Assembly (NCBI GenBank): GCA_049608925.1
Contig: JBMYXZ010000077.1
Span: 1 to 6,621 of the forward strand
Source: JBMYXZ01 sp049608925
Lineage (GTDB): Bacteria > Pseudomonadota > Alphaproteobacteria > JAGOMX01
DNA length: 6,621 nt
Reading direction: 5' to 3'
A model generated the notes under the pieces. That model was not told where the DNA came from and searched no databases. It worked only from the letters and a program-made list of their open reading frames with translations. The position numbers were made by a program, and so were the translations under genes. Positions 1 to 6,550 of the stretch are shown here, piece by piece; position 1 is the first letter of the stretch, and every line of letters begins with the position of its first letter.

Positions 1-1
1 A

Positions 2-130
2 TGTCTTTACGGATTAGTGGGGACTCAAGACGATACAGATTTCCCGATAGATTATTGGAATAAAACAATAAAATGGATCCCGCGGTCAAGCCGCGGGAAG
101 TCGGAGTGTGGGGTAACGAGAGAGCTATAA
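2..130 (+). CDS. Possible C-terminal tail of a gene entering from the left (doubtful)
   Basis: From base 2 one plus-strand frame stays open for 42 codons before TAA. Its first part (GLVGTQDDTDFPIDYWNKTI) has a protein-like composition. Its last part is simply the palindromic repeat read through (WIPRSSRGKS). If real, the repeat has replaced the original stop codon and extended the protein. An alternative is the neighbouring frame that starts at base 1 and ends at a TAA at 61-63, just before the repeat; that would fit the usual intergenic location of such repeats better. The visible piece is too short to name a family or to choose between the two frames. Confidence 0.2.
   Translation, partial: CLYGLVGTQDDTDFPIDYWNKTIKWIPRSSRGKSECGVTREL
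74..117. repeat. GC-rich palindromic intergenic repeat
   Basis: The core is a perfect inverted repeat: CCCGCGG at 79-85, a 5-base loop TCAAG, then CCGCGGG at 91-97. It is flanked by TGGAT on the left and by a GTGTGGGGTAAC-like end on the right. This is the recognisable signature of a dispersed palindromic repeat common in Rickettsiales, Holosporales and other alphaproteobacteria, whose spurious translations begin MDPAVKPR on one strand and contain PRLDRGI on the other. The right half here (GAAGTCGGAG) departs from the usual form, suggesting an older, decayed copy. Read on the minus strand, the hairpin is followed after five bases by a T-rich run (ATTTTATTGTTTTATT), so it might also act as a weak terminator for the minus-strand gene that stops at 188. 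Confidence 0.75.
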
Positions 131-187
131 AACAGCCTGGATTTCTCCATAACACAAATCTATCCCTGCAACTTCAGTCCACCTTCG

Positions 188-1933
188 TTACTTATAATGT
201 CTTGAGACACGAATTTGAGTCATCAGATTACCATTTTTCTCGTATGTGATTCTAATCGCCCCTTGTTGGACACCATTGTTAACTCTCAACGCCCAAGTAT
301 TTTGTTCACCTCGAAGCTTCTCATGCTTATAGCCTTTAGTAATATATTCCTTAAACTGAGAAAATTTCCCCTTACAATTATAAATTAGCTGCAGAAGAGT
401 ATGTGTTTTTTCAGGATATCCACACAGTTCTTTTGTTTCAAACATCAACTCGGTAAACTTGTCAGCAAAGTCTAGTTTAAAGACTGGTTTTCCAACTTCC
501 TTTTCTTGTTCTTTCTCAGCAATCACAACTGTTTGCCTTGCAATCCCTTTTGTTTTGGCCTTCTGCTTTTTGGGCTCAGGAGCTTTATACACTTTCGGTC
601 CAGGACTGGACACAAATTCTCGAGGTTCTGGCGGTGTCTGTTTTTGTTCTACACTCTTCGATTGCTGTATTTCCATATGTGCCAACGACTGCAGCATAGC
701 TACTGCATCGGTGATCTGATCAGCTAGAGTACGGAGCTTAAATGTCACCTTTGGCGTTTTTTTATTTTTATACGACTGATAAAACGATTTTACCTTCTGA
801 CGTGTTTCATCTAACAGCGCGATACCATTAGATGAAGAAACCTTTACACGCTCTATGATATTGCAAGCCTCCTTTACAATGGCGTGCTTTTCCTTGCAGA
901 ATTTATCTCTTATATATATTCGGACAGCATCAGTATTATTTTTAGCCGACCTATTCCTGCCAGCACCTTTTTTCCTTGAGCATTTCTTCTTTGTGGGGCT
1001 CAATTGCCGCTTATTTTTCTTTAATTCTTCTGCAAAGATCACAGATAAACTATAGACGACTCGATTGTCGGCTAAGACATCTACCTTAGATTCCAACAAA
1101 ATTGGCATCAAGAAGCCAGTCTCTATTGCTGCCCGCAGAATAGCATCAACAAACTTATGACCACCGTTTATAAATTTAGTGGACTTCAAACTGTATGGGA
1201 AAAACGTAAAAAGATTCTGACGAGATTGCTCACATTCCATATTAGACATCAAATGCGTACAAATGGAGAATGCCTCATTGGCACTAAACATTGAATTGAA
1301 ATTTATCAGCGCCTTTTCGCAATAAAGATTAATCAGAGAATACCATCTAGGGTTTTCACGCCATCTGGGATCTTTCAATTGCTCTCTTGTAGCCAGTAAT
1401 CTTTCAGCTTCCCTGACACCATTATTATGATAGGCACATACCGCACTCATCAACGTCAAAATAGCTTTATTTTCTTCACTAGTATATTTACCCTGCCATA
1501 AATTTGCCGCAACCAGCGTCACAGATAGCTTTCCAATACGCTCATTTTTCTTAACAAGATCCACCAAGTATTCATTTTTAGCTGCATGAACAAGCCATGT
1601 TGACATCAAGTCTATCTTAGATTCTTTACCCCCCACACTGATCAAATGGACAACTGAATTCATGAAAAGGTTTGCACCATTTTTTGACTTTTTCAATTCA
1701 GGATGCTCAATCACCTCACACAACAATTTTTCTTTTGTGTAAAGATCTTTTTCTCTTAGTGCTAGGCTAAATTGCATGGAGATTTTTTGCATCTCTGGTG
1801 AGGCCTGGAAAAACTGACGCAATGCTTCAGAGTCGATTTCTTGGAGAATTTTTTCAGAACATATCCCTGAAGAGGCAGCCAATATCAAACAAAATAAAAA
1901 CAACAAATTCTTTGATGTATTACCCAAAAACAT
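188..1933 (-). CDS. Large exported protein with a RelE-like C-terminal domain, candidate secreted toxin or effector
   Basis: This 581-residue protein belongs to no family I recognise as a whole. Residues 1-26 form a Sec signal peptide: Lys8, a hydrophobic core LLFLFCLILAA, then small residues. The Cys25 that follows is preceded by Ile, so a lipobox is unlikely. Residues 27-300 look mainly alpha-helical. Residues 305-331 are strongly basic (KKNKR...KKKCSRKK...RNR), residues 340-420 are helical again, and 430-466 form a Pro/Lys-rich linker. The last ~97 residues resemble a RelE/HigB-type toxin. They start with FKLDF, contain KLRG at 539-542 and a strand pair with Arg561 in AIRITYEKNG, and end with RHYK (Arg578, Tyr580). 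E. coli RelE shows the same order: FLDF, KLRG, YRLVYQ, GKR. The ATG at 1931-1933 is preferred because GGAG lies 6 bases upstream; a GTG one codon earlier would be too close. The gene is visibly more AT-rich than its neighbours, and 71 bases separate it from trkA. No antitoxin or immunity gene is visible beside it. That the reading frame is real is nearly certain; the toxin assignment is an inference. Confidence 0.9.
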   Translation of the reverse strand: MFLGNTSKNLLFLFCLILAASSGICSEKILQEIDSEALRQFFQASPEMQKISMQFSLALREKDLYTKEKLLCEVIEHPELKKSKNGANLFMNSVVHLISVGGKESKIDLMSTWLVHAAKNEYLVDLVKKNERIGKLSVTLVAANLWQGKYTSEENKAILTLMSAVCAYHNNGVREAERLLATREQLKDPRWRENPRWYSLINLYCEKALINFNSMFSANEAFSICTHLMSNMECEQSRQNLFTFFPYSLKSTKFINGGHKFVDAILRAAIETGFLMPILLESKVDVLADNRVVYSLSVIFAEELKKNKRQLSPTKKKCSRKKGAGRNRSAKNNTDAVRIYIRDKFCKEKHAIVKEACNIIERVKVSSSNGIALLDETRQKVKSFYQSYKNKKTPKVTFKLRTLADQITDAVAMLQSLAHMEIQQSKSVEQKQTPPEPREFVSSPGPKVYKAPEPKKQKAKTKGIARQTVVIAEKEQEKEVGKPVFKLDFADKFTELMFETKELCGYPEKTHTLLQLIYNCKGKFSQFKEYITKGYKHEKLRGEQNTWALRVNNGVQQGAIRITYEKNGNLMTQIRVSRHYK

Positions 1934-1939
1934 CACTTA

Positions 1940-1943
1940 CTCC
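1940..1943 (-). promoter_or_regulatory. Ribosome binding site that decides the start of the exported protein
   Basis: GGAG on the minus strand sits six bases before the ATG at 1931-1933 and only three before the possible GTG at 1934-1936. The spacing favours the ATG, giving 581 residues rather than 582. Confidence 0.65.
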
Positions 1944-2004
1944 AATTTATTCAGTCACTACATAATCTAATCAACATATAATATTAGGAGTATTTTACAA
2001 TAAA

Positions 2005-3378
2005 TTAATAATCAACTCTTGGGGAAAATATTTTTTCGACTTCTGCAACTGATGAGTGCTTTGCCATGATAATGAGCCGGTCATTCATCTCAATGGTCAT
2101 GGAATCATAAGGAAAAAACACTTCGCCGTCACGCACCACAGCTGCCAGTTTAATTTCACCGGGTACTTCAATATCAATCAGTTCGGCTCCTGCCAGGCCT
2201 AAGCGCGCATCGACTGTCGCGTCGATGATTTCTCCTAAGCCTTCACAAATTGTATAGACTGACTGAATATGACCACGTCTGACATGACGCAAAACGCTGG
2301 AGACCGTCACCTCACGCGGGTTGATAACTGAATCAACGCCCAAAGATGAAACCAATGGATTGCTCGAAGGGTTATTGATCAACGCCATGGCTCTTTTCGC
2401 GCCCAGGCGCTTTGCCAGCAACGAGCCTAGAATATTAACTCTGTCATCTTCCGTCACTGCCACAACTGTGTCTGTTATGGCAATGCCAGCTTCCAGCAGC
2501 ACATCCGAAGTCAAAGCGTCACCTTGTAAGACCTCGATATCATCCATATCTCTGGCAATTTGCTGAGCGCGATCTTCCTGCAGCTCAACAATGCGTGTGA
2601 TAATTTTCTCGTCCTTTTCGTGCAGCGCTTCGGCCAAGACAACACCGACATTACCGCCTCCCAAAATCACTACACGATGTGACGATTGGTCTTCATAGCC
2701 GAAAACTTGCATGGCATGGGGGATTTTATCTCTGAAAACGGTAAAGTAAACTTCGTCTCCATCCAACAGCTTTTCTTTTTGATCTGGGATAAAGAAATAG
2801 GACTGCCGTTTCATTGCCACAACGTTCAATTCGGCCAAAGGAAACAAGCTGGTGATGTGGGTCAAGGGCGTGTTAACAACGGGTGTCTGCTGAGTGCATT
2901 TGACGCCGATCACATATACTTTCTTTTCCGACAGTGGCGACACACTTAAGGCGCCCGGCACTGTCAAGCTGCGTGCAATCGATCTGGCCACTTCCACTTC
3001 GGGGGAAATCGTCACATCTATACTGATGTTGTTATTATCAAACAGATTGCGCCATTCAGGATTTAAATAGGCCTGATTTCGAACGCGTGCGATCTTTTTC
3101 GGCACATCAAACAGTGCATGGGCCACTTCACATGAAATCATGTTGACTTCGTCATGCTGCGTCACTGCAACCAGCAAATCAGCATCCTCGGCCCCTGCCC
3201 TTTTTAACACAGCAGGATCAGATGCAAAGCCTTCGATTGCCTGCATATCGTGACGTTCTGCTATATGACGAACCAGCTTTGCTGATTTATCAATCACCAC
3301 AACATCGTTATTAAATCGCTCTAGGTACGTCGCAATGCTAAAGCCTACACGCCCAGCACCGCACACTATGACTTTCAT
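2005..3378 (-). CDS. trkA: Trk system potassium uptake protein TrkA
   Basis: TrkA is the cytoplasmic, peripheral regulatory subunit that binds NAD(H) and gates the TrkH/TrkG potassium channel. The 457 residues match the usual length (about 458) and show the standard duplicated plan: two Rossmann RCK-N domains, each followed by an RCK-C domain. The first nucleotide motif is GAGRVG at 7-12, with the acidic Asp30 (VVVID) ending the second strand. The second is GGGNVG at 240-245, with Glu265 (RIVELQ) in the equivalent place. DDRVNILGSLLAKRLGAKRAMA (310-331) is a typical TrkA segment. The start is the ATG at 3376-3378, because AAAGG lies five bases upstream and the protein then begins MKVIVCGAG as family members do. 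An in-frame TTG five codons earlier is less likely. A good sigma70 promoter precedes it. No trkH/trkG or ntrXY gene is present in the window, so its channel partner must be elsewhere. Confidence 0.97.
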   Translation of the reverse strand: MKVIVCGAGRVGFSIATYLERFNNDVVVIDKSAKLVRHIAERHDMQAIEGFASDPAVLKRAGAEDADLLVAVTQHDEVNMISCEVAHALFDVPKKIARVRNQAYLNPEWRNLFDNNNISIDVTISPEVEVARSIARSLTVPGALSVSPLSEKKVYVIGVKCTQQTPVVNTPLTHITSLFPLAELNVVAMKRQSYFFIPDQKEKLLDGDEVYFTVFRDKIPHAMQVFGYEDQSSHRVVILGGGNVGVVLAEALHEKDEKIITRIVELQEDRAQQIARDMDDIEVLQGDALTSDVLLEAGIAITDTVVAVTEDDRVNILGSLLAKRLGAKRAMALINNPSSNPLVSSLGVDSVINPREVTVSSVLRHVRRGHIQSVYTICEGLGEIIDATVDARLGLAGAELIDIEVPGEIKLAAVVRDGEVFFPYDSMTIEMNDRLIIMAKHSSVAEVEKIFSPRVDY

Positions 3379-3383
3379 TCCAG

Positions 3384-3388
3384 CCTTT
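3384..3388 (-). promoter_or_regulatory. trkA ribosome binding site
   Basis: AAAGG on the minus strand lies five bases before the ATG at 3376-3378. It overlaps the codons that would follow the alternative TTG start at 3391-3393, so it supports the ATG. Confidence 0.6.
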
Positions 3389-3407
3389 ATCAATTTGTTC
3401 TACCCTG

Positions 3408-3435
3408 ATTATAGAGGAATTCGCCAATCTGACAA
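3408..3435 (-). promoter_or_regulatory. Sigma70-type promoter of trkA
   Basis: On the minus strand, TTGTCA (3435-3430, five of six bases of the -35 consensus) is followed after 16 bases by a perfect TATAAT (3413-3408). Transcription would begin near 3401, leaving a leader of about 20 bases with room for the ribosome binding site. No equally good promoter is seen for the divergent fliI. Confidence 0.65.
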
Positions 3436-3445
3436 AGGCCGATTA

Positions 3446-3458
3446 TTCCCTAAGGGAA
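3446..3458. promoter_or_regulatory. Small dyad between trkA and fliI, possible operator
   Basis: TTCCC-TAA-GGGAA is a perfect five-base inverted repeat around three bases, followed on the plus strand by an A run. It lies about 10 bases upstream of the trkA -35 box and 45 bases before the fliI start, a position suited to a regulator of either gene. Five-base arms can occur by chance, and I cannot name a protein that would bind it. Confidence 0.25.
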
Positions 3459-3503
3459 AAAATCATGCTAGGCTAAATCTAACAATAAAAAGAAATATGT
3501 AGC

Positions 3504-4841
3504 ATGCTTGAAGGCTTAAAGTCCTACATCGACCAGATTCCAACTGTTTCCTATCACGGCACCCTGGCGTCTATCCAGGGAGGATTAGTTCAAGTCACTG
3601 GCCTCCCTAATCAAGCAGCTGTTGGAAATCAGTGCCTTATTTCACCGCCAGGGCGAAGCCCTATCCCTGCTGAAATAGTCGGTTTCAAGGACCAATATGC
3701 TTTATTGATGGCTTTTGAAGCTTTATCTGGCGTCGGGCCAGGATGCCCTGTTGAAGTCACTAGTCCCTATTTACAGATCAGCCCCAGCGAACATTGGCTG
3801 GGCCGTATCATCAATGGCTTTGGCAATCCAGTGGATAATGATACCCCCCTGATCCACGGGGCTGTATCCTGTCCTGTTATGGCTCCTCCGATGCCTGCGC
3901 ATGAACGCTCGCGCATGGGGCCCCGCCTGGACATTGGCGTGCGCGCTTTGAATACTTTTACCACCTGCTGCGAAGGCCAACGGTTGGGAATATTTGCAGG
4001 CTCAGGCGTTGGAAAATCTGTGCTGTTGTCACAAATTGCTAAGTTCTCGCAAGCTGATGTCATCGTCATCGGCTTAATTGGAGAACGTGGACGTGAAGTG
4101 CAAGAATTCGTCGAGGATTATCTGGGCCCTGAAGGTTTAAGCCGTGCAGTCGTGGTTGTCGCAACATCTGACGAGCCCGCGCTGATGCGACGACAAGCGG
4201 CATATGTCACCTTAGCTGTAGCCGAATATTTTCGAGATCAAGGAAAAAAAGTCCTGTGTATGATGGACAGTGTCACGCGCTTTGCTATGGCCTTGCGCGA
4301 AATTGGCTTGGCAATTGGTGAACCACCCGCAAGTAAGGGATATACTCCATCGGTATTTGCGGAAATGCCGCGCTTGCTGGAGCGTGCTGGCCCTGGCGCC
4401 AAGGGCGGTACAGGATCGATCACAGGACTGTTTACCGTCTTGGTCGAAGGGGATGACACCAACGAGCCTATTTCAGATACCGTACGCGGTATTCTGGATG
4501 GACATATAATCTTGGATCGCAAGATTGCTGCGCGCAATCGTTTTCCTGCTGTTGACGTATTGCGCAGTATTTCAAGATCAATGCCTGATTGTAACTCGGA
4601 AGGGGAAACACATCTGATCAACACCGCCAAAGAATTCTTGATGATACTGGACGATATGGGCGAGATGATTCGCCTGGGCGCTTACAGACAAGGTGCAGAC
4701 CCAAAAGTCGATGCTGCCATGTTCTATCAAGACGTTTTAGAAGGATTTTTAGCGCAGAAAAAGCATGAACATTTTACGATTGAACAGGGCTTTGAGCAGC
4801 TGAATCAAATCTTTATGGCTGACGATGGAGACACACCATGA
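3504..4841 (+). CDS. fliI: Flagellum-specific ATPase FliI
   Basis: FliI is the homohexameric ATPase at the cytoplasmic mouth of the flagellar type III export apparatus, related to the F1 alpha and beta subunits. At 445 residues it has the normal family length and all landmarks. Residues 1-90 form the beta-barrel N-terminal domain. The Walker A loop is AGSGVGKS (165-172), the catalytic glutamate is Glu194 in GERGREV, and Walker B is VLCMMDS with Asp255. The type III ATPase signature PSVFAEMPRLLERAG spans 282-296, and Arg358 in SISRSM is the likely arginine finger. FliI is told apart from F1 beta and virulence-type ATPases chiefly by the adjacent fliJ and by overall similarity. The start codon has only a weak purine stretch (AAGAAA) upstream, so translation initiation may be modest. 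The stop overlaps the fliJ start in ATGA. The partner fliH is not in the window. Confidence 0.96.
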   Translation: MLEGLKSYIDQIPTVSYHGTLASIQGGLVQVTGLPNQAAVGNQCLISPPGRSPIPAEIVGFKDQYALLMAFEALSGVGPGCPVEVTSPYLQISPSEHWLGRIINGFGNPVDNDTPLIHGAVSCPVMAPPMPAHERSRMGPRLDIGVRALNTFTTCCEGQRLGIFAGSGVGKSVLLSQIAKFSQADVIVIGLIGERGREVQEFVEDYLGPEGLSRAVVVVATSDEPALMRRQAAYVTLAVAEYFRDQGKKVLCMMDSVTRFAMALREIGLAIGEPPASKGYTPSVFAEMPRLLERAGPGAKGGTGSITGLFTVLVEGDDTNEPISDTVRGILDGHIILDRKIAARNRFPAVDVLRSISRSMPDCNSEGETHLINTAKEFLMILDDMGEMIRLGAYRQGADPKVDAAMFYQDVLEGFLAQKKHEHFTIEQGFEQLNQIFMADDGDTP

Positions 4842-5254
4842 AGTCATTACCAATGCTGATCCGCTGGAAACGCATGTCCCTGGACGAAGCAACCCAGGCA
4901 CTGAACAAGCTGGAGCAGGAACGCATACAGATGTACCACAAGCTGAAAGCAATGAAAGACCAGCTGGAACATGAAAAGCAAATGGCGGCCGATGATGTCG
5001 AGCTGCGCATTTCCTGGAAGCAATATTATCACGGTATGATCCAGCGTATGGAGAAACTTGTCCGGGAAATTCAGAATCATGAGACCTTTATGGAGCCAGT
5101 GCGCGACTCGGTAAAAGATAAATTTATTGAGGTTAAAAATCTTGAAGTTGCTCAAGAAAACCTGCAAAAAGAGGAACACGCGCTGCAAGAAAAGCGCCTA
5201 CAAGAAGAAATCGATGACATTACAACAATGCGGTATAACAGGAGTACAAAATGA
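4838..5254 (+). CDS. fliJ: Flagellar export protein FliJ
   Basis: This 138-residue protein is almost entirely charged helix with heptad-like spacing, for example LNKLEQERIQMYHKLKAMKD around 22-41 and QENLQKEEHALQEKR around 105-119. It fits FliJ, the antiparallel coiled coil that inserts into the FliI ring as F1 gamma does and links the ATPase to the FlhA export gate. FliJ sequences are poorly conserved, so the name rests on length, coiled-coil character and position directly after fliI. The ATG overlaps the fliI stop (ATGA) and has GGAG at 4827-4830, seven bases upstream, inside fliI. That arrangement favours translational coupling and matched amounts of the two partners. Its own stop overlaps the dapB start in the same way. 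Confidence 0.88.
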   Translation: MKSLPMLIRWKRMSLDEATQALNKLEQERIQMYHKLKAMKDQLEHEKQMAADDVELRISWKQYYHGMIQRMEKLVREIQNHETFMEPVRDSVKDKFIEVKNLEVAQENLQKEEHALQEKRLQEEIDDITTMRYNRSTK

Positions 5255-6042
5255 TTAAAATTGGTGTAGCAGGATGTTCTGGTAGAATGGGAAAATCCGT
5301 CGTGCATGCTGTCTTGGCTGATGAAGACGTCAGACTATCCGGGGCAACCGTGCGCAAAGGCAGCAATAATGTTGGCCAAGACATCGGGGATGTTTGCCTG
5401 ACCAAACCAACTGGCATTTTAATTTCTGACAACAATGATGATGTATTTGATCAAGCCGATATTGTCATCGACTTTACCCTGCCCGAGGCTACAATTGACC
5501 ACCTTAAAACCGCTGTGCGCCATAAAGTCCCCATGGTCATTGGTACAACGGGCTTAGGGAAAAACCAGCGGGAAGATATCTTCCAAGCTTCAAAAGAAAT
5601 CCCTATCGTTTTTTCTTCCAATATGTCCGTCGGCGTGACGGCTCTTACTGCTGTGGTTGAACAAGTTGCTGCTTTGCTGGATGAGAGTTTTGATATCGAA
5701 GTCTTTGAGATGCACCACCGCCATAAGTTGGATGCTCCGTCAGGGACAGCGATTACTTTGGGACAAGCTGCAGCAAATGGTCGCGGAGTCTCGTTGGCGG
5801 AAAGTGCACAACGGTGCCGCAATGGCAAACGCCAGACTGGCGAGATCGGTTTTGCCTCCTCAAGAGGCGGCAACGTGGCGGGAGATCACTCAGTAATTTT
5901 CGCGGGAGACCATGAAGTGGTTACCCTCAACCACCGCGCTTTTAACCGAGAAGTATTTGCCAGCGGTGGCGTTAAAGCTGCAAAATGGTTAAAAAGCAAA
6001 GCCCCCGGACTTTATACAATGCGGGATGTTTTGGGAATCTAA
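5251..6042 (+). CDS. dapB: 4-hydroxy-tetrahydrodipicolinate reductase DapB
   Basis: DapB catalyses the NAD(P)H-dependent reduction in the diaminopimelate/lysine pathway, supplying meso-DAP for peptidoglycan and lysine for protein. The 263 residues are close to the family norm (273 in E. coli). The N-terminal Rossmann fold shows GCSGRMG at 8-14, and GTTG at 98-101 is the substrate/cofactor loop. The family signature EMHHRHKLDAPSGTA (153-167) contains the catalytic His155 and Lys159. The C-terminus GLYTMRDVLGI is the standard ending. Nothing essential appears missing, so the enzyme is probably active. Its ATG overlaps the fliJ stop (ATGA), and a strong AGGAG at 5240-5244 lies six bases upstream within fliJ. 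Coupling a cell-wall precursor gene to fliIJ is not the textbook arrangement. A small exported-protein gene follows 16 bases after its stop. Confidence 0.97.
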   Translation: MIKIGVAGCSGRMGKSVVHAVLADEDVRLSGATVRKGSNNVGQDIGDVCLTKPTGILISDNNDDVFDQADIVIDFTLPEATIDHLKTAVRHKVPMVIGTTGLGKNQREDIFQASKEIPIVFSSNMSVGVTALTAVVEQVAALLDESFDIEVFEMHHRHKLDAPSGTAITLGQAAANGRGVSLAESAQRCRNGKRQTGEIGFASSRGGNVAGDHSVIFAGDHEVVTLNHRAFNREVFASGGVKAAKWLKSKAPGLYTMRDVLGI

Positions 6043-6043
6043 C

Positions 6044-6048
6044 AGGAG
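6044..6048 (+). promoter_or_regulatory. Ribosome binding site for the small exported protein
   Basis: AGGAG directly after the dapB stop lies ten bases before the ATG at 6059-6061. It favours that start over an in-frame ATG at 6026 that lies inside dapB and would add eleven residues (MFWESNRRRSI) in front of the signal peptide. Confidence 0.6.
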
Positions 6049-6058
6049 AAGATCAATC

Positions 6059-6550
6059 ATGTGGAAATGGATGCTTGCACTGATAATTCTGTGCCCCGCC
6101 GCCGAAGCTAGCTTCACGACCGCCCCCTTGGAATATCCTTCAGAAGAGCTTAAGACCTTTGTGCGCGTGCCAGATCTTAAAAAATGCTATGAAGGTCTTT
6201 TCATGAACAACAAACTTGTAGGGGTTTCGCGATTGAGATATTCAAGTCTTTTTGGGGTGACAATCATAGAATTGCCCCAGCTGAAAGAGCAGATAGATCG
6301 TTCTAATGCCATTAAAATAATCTTTAGCTCCATCCTGATGAGGTATCATTTACCCAAAGTAATTCGCACCCCTGTCAATGGTGAGGATAAAATAGCAATT
6401 CAAGCAGTAAAACAGCTTGGGTTCTCCCTGGTGGAAATTAAAAAACAAACATATATGCAATTGATACGGAAAAAGCCAGAAACATTTGGGCAGCAGTCAA
6501 AAAAAAGCGGTATGGAGTTGCTGAGATTCTTACCTGCATCAAAGCTATAG
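6059..6550 (+). CDS. Small exported protein, possibly with a degenerate GNAT-like fold
   Basis: This 163-residue protein starts with a convincing signal peptide: Lys3, a hydrophobic core MLALIILCP, and a cleavage site AEA|S after residue 17. The mature part belongs to no family I can name with certainty. Several pieces recall GNAT acetyltransferases: NNKLVGVSRLRYSS at 50-63 resembles the VG strand, a helix runs around 83-96, and VNGEDKIAIQAVKQLGF at 106-122 resembles the closing N...A...GF motif, followed by a strand TYMQLIRK. The acetyl-CoA pyrophosphate loop (Q/RxxGxG/A) is not visible, so a catalytic role is doubtful, and acetyl-CoA would be scarce outside the cytoplasm. The gene is 16 bases behind dapB on the same strand and is probably cotranscribed. 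Existence of the gene is well supported; its function is unknown. Confidence 0.8.
   Translation: MWKWMLALIILCPAAEASFTTAPLEYPSEELKTFVRVPDLKKCYEGLFMNNKLVGVSRLRYSSLFGVTIIELPQLKEQIDRSNAIKIIFSSILMRYHLPKVIRTPVNGEDKIAIQAVKQLGFSLVEIKKQTYMQLIRKKPETFGQQSKKSGMELLRFLPASKL

Noticed and set aside
24..26. Lipoprotein cleavage at Cys25 of the exported protein (residue positions in the protein, not bases)
   Set aside because: The residue before the Cys is Ile rather than Gly, Ala or Ser, so the lipobox is not satisfied and ordinary signal peptidase I cleavage is more likely.
91..150. Minus-strand frame MEKSRLFYSS... that could have been a small immunity gene after the exported protein
   Set aside because: The frame is only about 30 codons, and much of it is the repeat read through (PRLDRGI), so it is not a credible gene.
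73..249. Plus-strand frame starting MDPAVKPR from an ATG in the palindromic repeat
   Set aside because: This is the well-known false translation of the repeat. It continues antisense into the end of the exported-protein gene and has no ribosome binding site.
4238..4630. 130-codon minus-strand open frame inside fliI
   Set aside because: It lies wholly antisense to the conserved ATPase core, is rich in Ser/Pro/Arg as expected of a shadow frame, and has no supporting start signal.
4847..5188. 113-codon minus-strand frame over fliJ with hydrophobic stretches
   Set aside because: The hydrophobicity is the mirror of the charged coiled-coil codons of fliJ, and there is no independent evidence for a membrane protein.
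5451..5873. 140-codon minus-strand open frame inside dapB
   Set aside because: It is antisense to the catalytic region of dapB and has shadow-frame composition.
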